64,000 bases of DNA from Strigamia acuminata (GCA_949358305.1 OX442316.1:6138001-6202000); one strand, 5' to 3'; shown: positions 25,623-38,900, numbered from the stretch's first letter. A program made the numbers and translations. The notes: generated by a model from the sequence alone, not told the origin.

Positions 25623-28600
25623 ATATGTTGAAATTTTAATAGCAGTATTTCTATTTTTAGAATGTTGATGTCCGTGCCATTTTCAGATAACATGTGAGCC
25701 TGAAATAATGGATCGTTCATGGTAGGTGAGTGACTGATATCATTAACAAAGAAGCATTTTGTATGGATAGAATTACAGCGTACAACAATATAGTAAATAA
25801 AATGATTGCACAAACATAGGTTATATGTTCTAATAATTGTAGGTTCACACAGGATGGATATGGATTGACCAATCCGATGCACCAATCAGATGTGAGAGAA
25901 CTAATCAAGATGGTGACCAAGAATCAAATGGTGTTCTATCAATTACTTAAAGGCACACCAACTCAGTCAAATCCCTTGATTCGGTGCAGTGCACGATATT
26001 AAGTAGGTAAGTTATACCGTAGACTTAATTTTTTTTATTAAAGTGCTTATAGGACCATGCAATAAGCCTACTAGCACATCTAACAAAAGACAAAACGCAC
26101 ATGCCTAGTGCAAGCCCAAAACTGTTGCCGATATCAGAAAGTAAGGCACCGTATGTGTAATTCCTGACTTCATATATATGTTCTGCTATATTAGCAGTCA
26201 TAGCAAGTTGAATACCAAAAGGTAGATTATTGTCTTGATCCATTGTGTAGGAATTTAGCATATAAGTCGTTTCCTCGCACAGGCGAATACATGGACATGA
26301 TTTAGTTAAATTCGCTGAAATTTTTATGAACGTCTGAAGACTTGTTTTAGCCATTGCTTTTGAGTCACACGGTAAAAGATCGTTAATCGTATTGTTTAAA
26401 AAAGGTAATCTAGAAAAAATGTTTTTAATTACATAAATTTTGATTTTGGTCTGGTGCTTTTCTTACTCGCATAAATTGGCATTTCGAATCTGCTCAAGAA
26501 GACAAGTTGTTCGATGTTTTCTACAATCTGATTTTTCAATACAGGGATTTGTCGAAATCAACAGTCGATGAAACTGAACAAAATAAAAAAAATCGTTCTT
26601 ATATTAATTTTTATTAGGCGCATTCAAAGTTTCGGTTTTGACGGTTTCTATAAATGGAATGGACACGAAAACAGTCAAAACTATCACCAAAAATCGCAAA
26701 ACCGAAAATTACGACTCTGGAGTGGTTTATGAATCGGTTTATGCTGGGTTATGGTTTCAAAATGGCCGCCTCGAAAGTTAGAGCGACGAATCAGATTTCC
26801 AAGTGTCGTAAACACTTTCAGGAGAACCGTCTACCTCTCAACATGTGAGTAAATGCAAAATTATTCTTAAATAAGGGATCCACACTTCCGATTGGTTGGT
26901 TAAATGAAAGAAAAGGCCTTTTTATACACAATGTACTCGCACGATCGTGATGCAAAAATGATACAACAAACGGGCCTAAAAACGTACACATTCACGGTCA
27001 AGCACATTTTTGTGTTCTATTTTGGCCGTTTTTATAAATGGCATGAACGGTATAAACCGAAACTCAATAGGTGGAGTCACCTTCCTTACTTTTGATTACT
27101 TAAAGAAGGTAATTATATTTTTTAAATGATAAAATAATAATAATTTCTATGATGGGAGAATTAATAACTTAAGTGTGAAAGAATGGATATCACGTCCGTG
27201 TGATCAATTAATTAAGGTCCACCGGAGTAACTTATTCTGGGTGAGTTTGAAAAGGTGAGTGAAGTTTCTTACAAAATACATCCGAATATCAATCGATGTT
27301 GTTGCATGCACTGGTACGTGGGTGGTCGACAACAAATCGAACGCTTCAAAATGAGTAGAATCAGGATCGCTAACAAATCCCTAAACCAATTTGGAAATTA
27401 AAATTCGTAAAACTGTTGATTTCAGTATTTGTAATTGTAAAAGACGATTTCTTTTTCATACTTGGAAGATTGCATTTGGACATCTGTAGATTGGTAATTC
27501 CTCATTCGCAAAAATGGGAATGAGAAACGATGAAAATATGCCAGCATATTCCGCTTCAGCTGAAACGAAATCTACTTTAGTTATGTTAGTTATGTTAGGC
27601 TCATGACAAACTCTTAACCAAATTTGCTTTTGGAATCGATTTTCGTCCTTTGTACCCAATATGGATTGAAAAAATATTTTACAATATTGCATTGTCCGGG
27701 CTACAGAGCGTACACTGCATTAAATATTGCATTCTACAAAACGTATTATCATTCGATGCAAAACTGTATTACAATATGCATTGTAAAATAATTTCAATGT
27801 AGTTTTTGAACCATATGAATAGATATTAAATGACCTCAATAATTTCTTAGGTTACGAAGTTTTGTTACTCACGGAATTTATAGTGTTTGCAATTTCCAAA
27901 CGGTGTTGCTATAACTGTTTCATTTGCTATTGTTGCGAGCGTTAAGTGAAGTAATGTCTGAAAATAGAATTTTTACTGAATTTACTCCAACCTTAGTGAG
28001 ATCGTACATACTGTACCTCTAAATACTTCATCGCATTTCCCATCGTTTGCAATTTCGTTAAATCCCATAGGTTTTGCAACGTGTACTTTGGTGTTGTCAA
28101 ATATAAATCTAATAATTGCACATCGCACCAACTGCTATAATTTAAAGTTGAGCCACTTTGATTGAAGAATTTTTCCTTATGAAATGACGGTTTTCGATCA
28201 TCTCCACACAAAGTAAGGGATGGAAATGTTACTTTACTTAGGGATTCCACTTCTACCACATTTCGAGTAGTAAGCTTGAAGTAATACGATGCACGTTCTT
28301 GAATCATAAATGTATACATATAGCAGTTGCAAGACATGCGAGCAACGTTACAAACCACAACCAGCTGCGGCCATCATTTTTCTTTGCTCTCGTTTATGCA
28401 CTTGGTGTAATTTTTAAACACGACTGCTTCCATTTGAGAAAATGACTTAATGTTTTCTTTTTTATGTATCCACAATATGACCTGTTGTAGGATGTTGATA
28501 ATTGACACCAATGATAAACCCATAAATAAACTCAAACTGCCACCAATATCGGTCAGTAGATTGTTTTCATCGTAGGCCAAGCGCTCGGTTAATGATACTT

Positions 28601-28840
28601 CCAATTGCCCGAGCGAATAGGACATAACTACATCGCCTGGACCAATTTTATACGTTTTTATCAATGACGTGTACGTAAGTCGATTACACGTTCTGGTGCA
28701 TTTACAGTTGGTTTCAACTTTAGGTATTAGAAGTGTAAACAAAGCTTTAAAGAAACTGGTTTCAGCGATTGTTTTATTTCTCGATTGGCAAGGTGGAAGG
28801 TCGATACTCGAATCGAAAAATGGCAATCTATTTGAATGTA

Positions 28841-30158
28841 CAACCCAGTTGCAAAAATATACAATCACTCCACCTTTTCAAATAAAGTGCTTTTTCTTTC
28901 AATCACTGTGTAGTTATGAAATAGAAAAATTATCTGAAACCAACTAAACTAGGTTAATTAAACTCTCCTCTTTCAGTGGAAAAAAAGTTTTTAACAATAT
29001 TCAAAACACATCAAAAGTTATCTTTATTTTTGTAACTGTACCACATTTCAAAATAATCCAATCAGCTCATTCGAGTTTCAAAAATATACAATCAGTACTG
29101 TGTATTTCCTCCTTTAGCTTTACAAACAGCTTTCATACGGTCAGGCATGGATAATACAAGTTTAGAACATTGCACAGGTGTAATCTTGTTCCATTCGTCT
29201 TGTAAAACACTACACAACTCAGCTTTGGTTGTTGCTTTACGCAGTCAAAACCACTTCAAAACCACTTGGAAGACCAAAAATTACTAGTAAAAGGGATGAT
29301 AAAGCATTAAATCGAGTGCTAAAAGGAAAGAGACATGCCACTACACCTTAAATTACCGTTGAATGGGAAAAAATTATCGGCAAAAGGTTTCTGATACCAC
29401 AACACGACGACGACTCAGAGGCCTGGATTATGGTTTTTACCATGCAAAAGAAATACCTCTCCTTACAAAGTTGCACATTATTAAGCGAAGAAAATGGGTT
29501 AATGAGCACAAGGATTGGACAATAGATGAATGGAACAACATCATTTGGAGTGATGAATCCAGATTTTGTGTTAGGCATCTGAGTCGTCGTCGTGTTATGG
29601 TATCAGAAACCTTTTTGCCGATAATTTTTTCCCATTCAACGGTAATTTAAGGTGTAGTGGCATGTCTCTCTCCTTTTAGCACTCGATTTAATGCTTTATC
29701 ATCCCTTTTACTAGTAATTTTTGGTCTTCCAAGTGGTTTTGAAGTGGTTTTGATTGCGTAAAGCAACAACCAAAGCTGAGTTGTGTAGTGTTTTACAAGA
29801 CGAATGGAACAAGATTACACCTGTACAATGTTCTAAACTTGTATTATCCATGCCTGACCGTATGAAAGCTGTTTGTAAAGCTAAAGGAGGAAATACACAG
29901 TACTGATTGTATATTTTTGAAACTCGAATGAGCTGATTGGATTATTTTGAAATGTAGTACAGTTACAAAAATAAAGATAACTTTTGATGTGTTTTGAATA
30001 TTGTTAAAAACTTTTTTTCCACTGAAAGAGGAGAGTTTAATTAACCTAGTTTAGTTGGTTTCAGATAATTTTTCTATTTCATAACTACACAGTGATTGAA
30101 AGAAAAAGCACTTTATTTGAAAAGATGGAGTGATTGTATATTTTTGCAACTGGGTTGT
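28841..30158. mobile_element. Tc1-like element with about 585-bp inverted repeats (fold-back form)
   Basis: The element starts CAACCCAGTTGCAAAAATAT and ends with its complement, flanked by TA (28839-28840 and 30159-30160). The two arms, about 28841-29425 and 29570-30158, are nearly identical inverted copies and include the 5' half of a Tc1 transposase gene in each arm. Only about 145 bp between them are unique and code for part of the catalytic core (KRRKWVNEHKDWTIDEWN, IIWSDESRF). Inserted in the exon 4-5 intron of DEG/ENaC copy C; copies A and B lack it. Confidence 0.9.
29240..29580 (+). pseudogene. Tc1-type transposase remnant
   Basis: Pieces in different frames read GRPKITSKRDDKAL (second helix-turn-helix region), TTRRRLRGLDYGFYHAKEIP, LLTKLHIIKRRKWVNEHKDW and IIWSDESRF, which carries the second Asp region of the DDE/D domain. 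The frame is broken, and the C-terminal third is replaced by the inverted arm. Not a functional enzyme. Confidence 0.85.
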
Positions 30159-31954
30159 AGTTGATTGAGTTTCTTACGGTATTATTAATTTATGTTGGAT
30201 TTTTCTTACCTGCATTTTCAGTCTTCATTAATTCTCTGGTTTATGCAGTTTTTGTAACACCTCTTGAATTCTGCATCGCTGACGCAAGGGGTTTTCCGAG
30301 TATTGCCAAAATTATACTACATTTTAGGAAGACAAACATATAGCGTAGTTATACTGTATAACATCGATGAATGAACAAGAACGGTAGTAATAGTTTACTT
30401 TTCTAAAGAAGATTTCTCCGTCAAATGCGTAACCGCTTGGAACAAGAGTAATCCATGCAAAGTCAATTTGTTCGTTTATCGATCCCTGTAAGAAAATTTG
30501 CAAACATTTAGCTAATAATGCTAATTGTAAAAGAAAATTATTACAATTAACATTGTTGCATTGCATAATTTCGGTTTTCGAATGCTGACTTTTAGGTTGG
30601 ATTGTAATTTGTTTCCTCGCAACGTATCTATTGAATTAAGTTGTACATCAAACGCTATTGAAAATAACGTGACTTTTTAATACTCAACCATTCACGTAAA
30701 TTGTGGAACATTGTCCCAACATTTCTGTAGACAGTGATATTCGTAATTCATCCAGGGAAACATTCTGTTAATAAAATACTAGTTTAGTAATCTTGATGCG
30801 AGAATGCGAAAGCAAAAAAATTCCATCTCGTATGCTTACATTTAGTACTTCTACTTTGTCTAGGACGATTGATTCGTTGCTAAAATGCCACAATTTAGAG
30901 TAGTCGACGTTATTCTTCTCCCAAACTTTTAGAAATGGAGCCATACAGGTGAGGAAGTCTGCTTTTGCTTCTTCTTTCATTAAGTCGATTATATATTCAC
31001 TTTGAAACGAGCACATTACTATGGGTGGAAACTTTAGTGGCTGCAATTTGCCGACGTAAATGTCAACTGCAAGTGGTTCGTCCGAATAATAATTGATTCG
31101 GTCCGTTATTTGATACGAATTTATTATTAGACAGCACAATACTACGCACGCCCATAACACGCGGAAATGAATGGAACGAGATGAATCAATCAAATCTGCG
31201 TATTCATCTGGCATTTGGTGATTGGAATAACGTGAAAAACATTTGACAGTTTTATAAATTGTGCGGCAAAGTTTTTTGTGAATCAAAACCAATGGCATTT
31301 TGTGAGAGTGGTTAAAAGTGATAAAATGTGGTTGATTTAACAGTTTGGAAAATTTAAACCTCTACCTCGTCAAAGATGAATGGCGACTGGACGGTGGAGC
31401 GAAATGGTTTGCTTGTTTCAAATGATCTGCACTGATGGTAATTTTGTTTGAAAGGTTGTTAAATTGTTAATTTTCTTTTCGTGTAATTATTTGCCGTAAT
31501 TGCTTTCTACACGTGTGCAAAAAAAAAATTTTATGTTCTCTTGCTGTGTTATTAGTTAATTTATTGAGTTTTCGTGCAACTTTATGTGACACGAACACGT
31601 TAAGTAATAAAAGATAAGTAATAAAATTATCAATTTTGTCGTTTAGTGGTAAATTTAAAAAAATAAAACTCGGTTTGCTGGTAATTTTTCAAATAAAGTT
31701 CAAAATGTTTTGGGATTATTTCTACACATGCTTCAGCTGCATTAGCAAATCTATAAGGTCTCTTGTAGATGGGCACAGTAGACAGGATCTTATTACGCGT
31801 TTTGTGTAATAATGTTTTACAAATTTTTTGTTGGTACTTTTATTACTATTTTACTGCTATTACTTGATGGAGTTTAATTAATTGTTTTTCGATGAATGAC
31901 ATTTCTTTGCACGCAAATACTGTGTGTGTTTGTGCAAAATGAGAATGCTCTACA

Positions 31955-32520
31955 CCGGCCAGCACCAAATATGCGCGACCCAAATTTGCGCCGTCTTTAT
32001 TTTGGCTCAAATTTGCGCCGACCCAAATTTGCGGGATTCAAATTTGCGCCGGCCCAAATTTGCGCCGGCCCAAATTTGCGCCGGTCCAAATTTGCGCAAC
32101 ATACGTCACGACTGACCGCCAGGCGCGCCTTGGGATACCCTCAACCCCCTTTGCAGGGTTTCTTCATTTCGTCGCCCTCCATTTAGTTGCCCCTTATTTA
32201 ATTTCCGACCATTACTCAATGGAAGGAGAATTTCTTTAAAAAAGTGGTAAGGTTAGGTTCGCGGGGGGTCAAGGGGGGGCGCTAGCCCCCCCTTGTTAGG
32301 CATTCTTAGGAATACGAGAGGCGGACTCAGCCTAAAAGCGGCGGCGACAAAATGTACTGCGCATGCGTCGCGCTAATTTGACCACGCGCAAATTTGGGTC
32401 GGCGCAAATTTGGGTCGGTGCAAATTTGAATCGCGCAAATTTGGTTGGCGCAAATTTGGGTCGCGCAAATTTGAATCGCGCAAATACGGGTCGCGCAAAT
32501 TTGATTTGCGCTAATCTGAA
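31955..32520. mobile_element. Element made of inverted arrays of a 15-bp repeat
   Basis: About eight CAAATTTGCGC units with 15-bp spacing lie at 31970-32100, and about nine inverted GCGCAAATTTG units at 32385-32515. The roughly 280 bp between them is a GC-richer core. Compared with copy B (24130) the DNA is inserted in the array flank just before CCTGAATTGCTAC. Because 15 is a multiple of three, open frames read as ANLxR repeats that imitate pentapeptide-repeat proteins. Most likely a MITE with subterminal repeats. Confidence 0.65.
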
Positions 32521-32975
32521 CCCTGAATTGCTACATTTGATGATATTAACACAAAATGGGGGTTCAATGATACAGTAGTCGGTTTTAACCTTGGAATACA
32601 ATGTAGAAATTTATGAAACTTGATTTTAGCGTGACAAATTATATCAAATGTATACATTATACGTATAATTTAGTTTTGGAGTGATGGATAAGTGCAGTTT
32701 AATTACTGAATTGTACGCGATTACAATCAAAACTCGATAGGTTTTGAGAAGTTTTGTTTGATCTCGTTTATTAAAAAGTTCCACTTTCGAGTACAGCTGC
32801 AGCCAGTTTTTTCGGCTTAAACTTTTGTTTTGGTTTTCCACTGTCATGGGTCGACACGCCGTCCATTGTTAGGAGTTCTAGAACAATCTTGATTCACACT
32901 CATTTCTTTCACTTTGCTAAACTCATTTTGTAGAAATGATTGCACCACCCGATGTGTGTGGACAAATTATCACAG

Positions 32976-35900
32976 TTAGTGCTGTTGGCTTTCATCATTT
33001 TGTTCCGATGCTACCGAGTAAGTTACAACCATGTTGCCGTCCTTCGGTGCTTCGCTGCTAAACAGTGGTTTCGGCGACCGTCTAGAAATGAGATAATTAT
33101 ACTATTCAATCACTACCATTACAAACCTGTAAATTCTAACTAACGTTCTCATGTAAAGCAGTGCAACACCAATGAAGACGAGTAGTAAAATTCCCGAGCC
33201 AACTCCTATTGCAATTCCTAAATAAAAACAACATAACTCATAGGATTATGTCACACAAGTGTCTGCTGACCCATTTGTATACCTGTGCTTCTTGCTGCAG
33301 AAATTTCATCATCACTGTGAGCTGATGCTAAAAAAATTGATCAATTGTTTGGTTTGTTAGTTCGGTTTATTTATACGGTGTATACTGCATACCTGAATTG
33401 CTGAAAATGGAATTATTATCCATATCCACTAGAATTAATTTAAATAAATATAATTATTAGCAAGAGCCATTAGAGAAAGTAGCATTTAGTGGCTTACGTT
33501 GACATGTGGGATCTGTTGCATTCCAAAGTCCATTATCTTGGCAAATGCGGCGACTAGAACCGACTAATCTGTAGCCGGGGAAACAGTGATATTCCACTAC
33601 GTGGTTGTACGTTGTTGCTTGATCAACTAGGTATGATCTGCCATTCTCTATAGGTGATGGCCGGTCACAATCTACCCCTAAATCCAGTTGTTGAAAAGTA
33701 TATTAATAATGGTCCGACATGGTTTACGAAATATATTTACATTGGCATTCCGGAGCACTGCCACTCCATTGACTCGTGGTTAAACAAATTCTAGTTCCAT
33801 TTCCAGTAAGCTTTTGACCTGTGCTACATTTGTATATGGCTACACTGCCAGCCACGTGATGGCCAACTTCTATAGAGTCAATACTGGGAGTTCTGTCGGG
33901 AGGTCCACACAAAATCTCTGTAAAAATAAGTTGTTTGACAGTGATTCCATTAAGATGCGATATTTTATTTATTACCTAGACACGCGGGAGGTTCTCCACT
34001 CCAGTGACCAGTTTGTAAGCAAGTGTGCTCATTCTCTCCAACTAATTTAAAATTGTCCTCGCATTTGTAAATAACAGTACTCTCGTAATAAGTAGCATTG
34101 GCGGGCAGTGTGAAGGTGCCTCGACTAATGGGTTTTGGAAACAAACAGTCGATATCTGTGACAGAAACTGCAATTAGTTGAGTAGAATTTTATGGTTATA
34201 CTCAAAACCACCACAACGTTGACCTGTTCCAGCCGGTTTACGCCTAACTGTGAACTGTGTTCTACTACGTGGAAAAGTAGTTATATTCCTTTGACAATGA
34301 AACACTTTTGTTGATCGATCACAATGTCTGAAGTTCTTTACAAATATGGTGTTATGAGCTACTTTTTTGTGCCACTACACCAGTGATACGGCTCGAACAA
34401 TAGGTCAACGTTGTGGTGGTTTTGAGTATAGTAATGTGATTAAATTGAAACAAACGTACATTGGCATTTCGGTTCGGGAGCATTCCATTCACCACTCGAT
34501 TGGCAAGTGTGTAACGCTTCTCCTTTTAATTTGAATCCATCTTTACATCTGTATTGGATAGTGGAAGCTATTTTAAAAGAATCTTTGGTTCCTGCTCGAT
34601 CGTTGCCGCTGACAGATACTATTGAATTCACAGGCCGGGTAGGCTCAGGACAACGAATTTCTAGAGATTAAAATCGCTAATAATTAGTCATTCGCTCGTG
34701 TTGTTTTCATTTTCTCATTTACCTTTGCAACTTGGCGTTGCTCCATCCCACTTTTTATCTTCCTGACATGTTCGTAACATTGTACCCACTAATTTGTAGC
34801 CCGACGTGCAGGAATAAGACACCGAACTGCCGAAATAAGTAGTTTCGTTGATATATTCCAAGACAGCGTAGGGTATTGGTTGTACACGTCCGCAATCAAT
34901 GTCTAGAATGTGAATTGTTTGTTTTAATAAATGTTTGGTGAAATGTGTTTGGTTTTACATTTGCATTTCGGTGCTTGGCCTGACCAGTTTCCTGTTGGTA
35001 GACACGTCCTGTTCATTTCGCCTTCCATTATGTAACCTGGATCGCAAAAATATTCAACCGGTGATCCAACCGTAAACTCGTAGCCCACCACGTAGGAACC
35101 AACGTAAACATCCGGTTCCCCACAGGAAATGACTAAATAAATCGTTGATTAACGTTAGTTTGAATATTTTATTCAACTTAACTGACTCACTTTCACACGA
35201 CGGCTCTTCCGCAGTCCATTGGCCGTTACTTAAACACCTTCTCTCAACAACACCTCGCAACACATGATTTTCAGCACACCGATATGTCACGCGGCTGTTG
35301 TAAGTTGTGGCATTGTCAGGAAGAAAAAAAGTTCCACTTTGCAGGGGAATTGGCAGTCCACAATCAACATCTGCATAATTCAGAATTAGTAGAATATATG
35401 AAATGTCCTGTAAAGGTGGAAACACAAGGGAGCGGGTAAAATTCCAAAGCTTGCTAGTACAAGTTTCAAGAGGGAGTCATTTACAAGCTTCCTTGACCCG
35501 CTTTTGGCTTACCAGCTTAACTGGCAAACTCAGGCTACTGTAGCTAGCTATTCGTAGGTAGCTATACTCAAAACCACCACAACGTTGATCTATTTCAGCC
35601 TGTTTACGCCTAACTGTGTACTGTGTTCTACTACGTGGAAAAGTAGTTCTATTCCTTTGACAATGAAACAACTGTTGTTAATCGATCACAATGTCTGGAG
35701 TTCGAGTACAATTCTGGTGTTGTGAGCTACTTTTTTGTGTCCCTACACCAATGAAATAGATTAACGTTGTGGTGGTTTTGAGTATAGCTAGAAATTCCCG
35801 CCAAAATTTCCTCCAAGAATTTTCTCAAGATTGTGATTGGCTGTCAAAGTCACATGACCAAACTACCAGCAAGCTTGAAGCTGGTAAATCAAACTCAGTT

Positions 35901-38900
35901 GGATCGGAGCGGGTGAGTACAAGCTCGCTTCAAAGCAAAGCTTTGAATAAAAACGCAAGCTTGTGTTTGCTCAAGCGGGCGAGTTTTTAGCCGCTTTTTC
36001 AAGTAAAAGCAAGCTTTTAAATTTTACCCGCTCCCTTGTGTTTCCACCTTTAGTTATTATAAAATGTGATTATTCACTACTTACATTTACAAAAGGGTGT
36101 TCTACTCGACCACTGACCACCAAGCAAACATGTAAGAGTGCTTTCCCCTATGATTTCGTGTCCAGCGTGACACGTGTACGTTGCATTGCTGCCGACTTGA
36201 GTTCCGACTACACGAAGTGTCCCGTTTAAAATTTGAACAGGATCTGCGCATTTATTTACTGAAAGTAGAAAATGTTGTTACAAATATCTACATGTTTTGC
36301 TTCAAATTGTACGAGGAATTTTATTTTACTCATGCATTTTGGCTCTTCTCCTTCCCATTCACTTTTTTCCCCACACATTCGCACGCTTGATCCAGATAGA
36401 GTATAGTTTTCTGCACAGCTGTAAATTGCTCTCGCACCAAACGTAGTTCTATTGTCAGCTAACAGCATTTGTCCGTGATCCAAAAAATTCGGAAGTCCGC
36501 ATTGCACATCTATGAGATTGAATTTAATGTGTTAAACGTTGGAAAGTTTGCAAACAGATTTTGCTTTACATTCACAGGTTGGAGGTGAACCACTCCAAAA
36601 TCCGGTTTCGAGGCATTTTTGTGTAGCTCCACCTACTATTCGACTATCTTGTGGGCATCGATACTTAACTACACCTCCAATTTTCGTGTCTACAGATTCA
36701 ATCGTTGTGTTCATATTGGCTGCTGGACTTCCGCAAGATGGAGGACCTGGTAAATTAGCATTTTAATATTTTTCAACACGATGGAATAGGATTTCTCAAC
36801 GTTTTTACTCACCATATTGACAAATCCACAATAAATAGTCGAGGTTACACCCTACATCGTTCCACAGCCAATTTCGCCCACCGTCGTAGACGGCGCAGTT
36901 CTGCTCTCCGTTGTAGTTATTTGGTTGATCATCGCCCCATAATGGCGAAGCTACTTGCTGCCCCGTGACCCATCGCCATGTGCGCACTTTAGTGCCAGGA
37001 ACTTTAGTCATTCCCAACCAAAGAAGAACTTGGCTCATTCGTGAGCGCAGTCGCTCCATTTCCGTCGCGAGGAAATTCTGAAACGAGTTGCTTTACCACT
37101 TTTTCATTGCAGATTAAGTGGGATTAAACCGTCGTACCTGTGTTACGTTTGTTATGTGATGTGTTAAGTCTCCCCCACGGTTTTTGCAGTATTGTCGAGC
37201 AGAATTGAAATTCCCACCTTTGTTTAGCTGGAATTCGTAACATAGTTGATCAAATGTTGCTACGTGCATGGGGTCGCTTTCATTCGAACATCGTTCTCTT
37301 GGAAATTCTGATTTAAAATGATTTATAATATCTCCAGCTGTTTGCAGCGATAAAGATAAATTTTACCTTGAGTGGTGAATACTTGAACTTCACACAAACT
37401 GAGTGCGCCTTCAACGCCCACGAGTTGAATGAAAACATAACGCCCTTTTTCAGGTCTAGCGCATTGAAAATCTTTGGTAGAACCTGCGTCTATAAATTAC
37501 AAAAGAAATGACAGTTGCTTTCATTTATTTGCGTTATAAATCATGACCAGTAGTTTTGACCAGGGCCGGATTTACTCATACTCAAAATAAGCAGTGGGGG
37601 CCCCGGAAAAAATCCCATAATGTATTTAAATCGGATATATAATATATATTTTCAACTTTGTAAGTAATTTTTTTCTCTGTTGCATATACGGTATATTTTT
37701 TTTTTTTTTTTCAAGAGATAATAAAAGTGTAGTTTTTAGATTTTTCAAGATTAAACTTTAAAATTTTGTGCTTAGGGGCCCTGGTTTTGACAACTCTGAT
37801 TTCTTCAATTCAGGTCAGTTTTAACTTTCAATTAAACACATACAAGTGTTGTTTGTAAAATATTTGCGGGCTCTAGTTACTGGTAATGTGCAGAGGTGCC
37901 TGCTTCCTGTGTAAGTGAGAATTATTGTAATTGTTCTACATGTGTAACTTTGCTTGGAGGGTGAGGAAGTACAAACACGGCACTGCATTTAAGGTTAAGA
38001 AAACTGAATACTCACTAGTGTCAATGATGATTCAGTACTTTTCATTGAATGATAAAAAATGTAACAGGAAAGGTTAGTGGCAGCATTGCAGAGGTGTAAG
38101 ACCTGGTAATAACCTAATACCGTTTATAGCAAATCTGTCAAGCGTTCAGTGAAAATTGGTTTAAGTGAATATCGTTAAATCAACCTTTGCGGAGATAGAT
38201 TTAAAAATATCTTTTGTATACCTAGCTTTTCAAATGAGCTTACTCCACCCTCAATTCATGCAATTCATGCATCTTTTAACTTATTTGAGTCATTCAAGGA
38301 CAACAAACAACTGTAATCACTTAATAGTTCAATTAAACAAGTTGAAAAGAAGGAAATCAAGCACAATCTCTTTTTTTTTTTTAGTGTTTTAAGCTGTTAT
38401 TATTATTGCATGGTTTTACTGCAATTACATTGTGACATTTGCATTTATTCTGGGTTATTATGAAATGCTTGACCTTGTGCTTATCACAAATAGCCCCAAT
38501 ACAAGTTAGCACATTGAATTGATTAATTTTGAATGTCCCTGATTCGAATTGGGACATTGCGATCTATCATACGTAATTATTGATGAGAGTTGGTAGATAA
38601 AAAGAGTGTTGACTACGGACTGAGAATCTTGGAAATCCCTGTCAAACTTTAAGGATTATTTATTTTTTAAGTAGTTTTTTATTTCTCAAGAAAGAAGGAA
38701 TTCTACATCTTAAAGGTTAAACATTTAAAGTCTGCTCAAAGTAAATTGCTATTTAAGGATTTAAGATTTTTTAAATGTCTGAGCAGAACCTTAAATACTC
38801 GTTTTCACATGATTTAATGGGTTAATGAGATGTATAAAGTAACATCAACTTACCCATGACTCCGGGATGCCATGCACAGAGCCGGTTTTTTTGCACACTG

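Larger units (their letters stand above)
26025..31298 (-). pseudogene. DEG/ENaC copy C: two-unit four-helix channel gene, decayed
   Basis: Exons 30840-31298, 30696-30764, 30399-30485, 30210-30316, 28017-28827, 27873-27957, 27462-27559, 27273-27380, 26467-26573 and 26025-26409 line up one-to-one with copy A. Unit 1 ends in TM2 (LTDIGGSLSLFMGLSLVS), and the exon runs on toward unit 2 (FPSLTLCGDD, CPCIRLC, LLSDIGNSFGLALGM). Lesions: an in-frame TGA at 30218-30220 in exon 4 where A and B have TCA; a 17-bp deletion in the linker near 28379; and an 8-bp insertion near 28315 within TM1 of unit 2. The two indels sum to minus nine, so the downstream frame is regained, but a stop falls between them. 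The intron between exons 4 and 5 carries a Tc1 element. Unlike copy A, the second FPSLTLC motif is uninterrupted. Confidence 0.85.
9838..31900 (-). repeat. Tandem array of three DEG/ENaC gene copies (A, B, C)
   Basis: Copy A spans about 9.84-17.5 kb, copy B 22.17-24.06 kb and copy C 24.44-31.9 kb, all minus strand. Similarity covers exons, introns and flanks: the downstream flank beginning ATGCTAGGGATTATCATCC is at 9845 and 24435, and the upstream leader with CATTTTGTGAGTGTGGTTAAA is present at all three start codons. The copies arose by segmental duplication and then diverged through insertions and deletions. Most differences in length are mobile elements, listed separately. Confidence 0.85.

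Noticed and set aside
32363-32578. Apparent pentapeptide-repeat protein (ANLNR, ANLVG repeats)
   Set aside because: Produced by the 15-bp DNA repeat; both strands and both arrays give similar frames and no start or splice context supports a gene.
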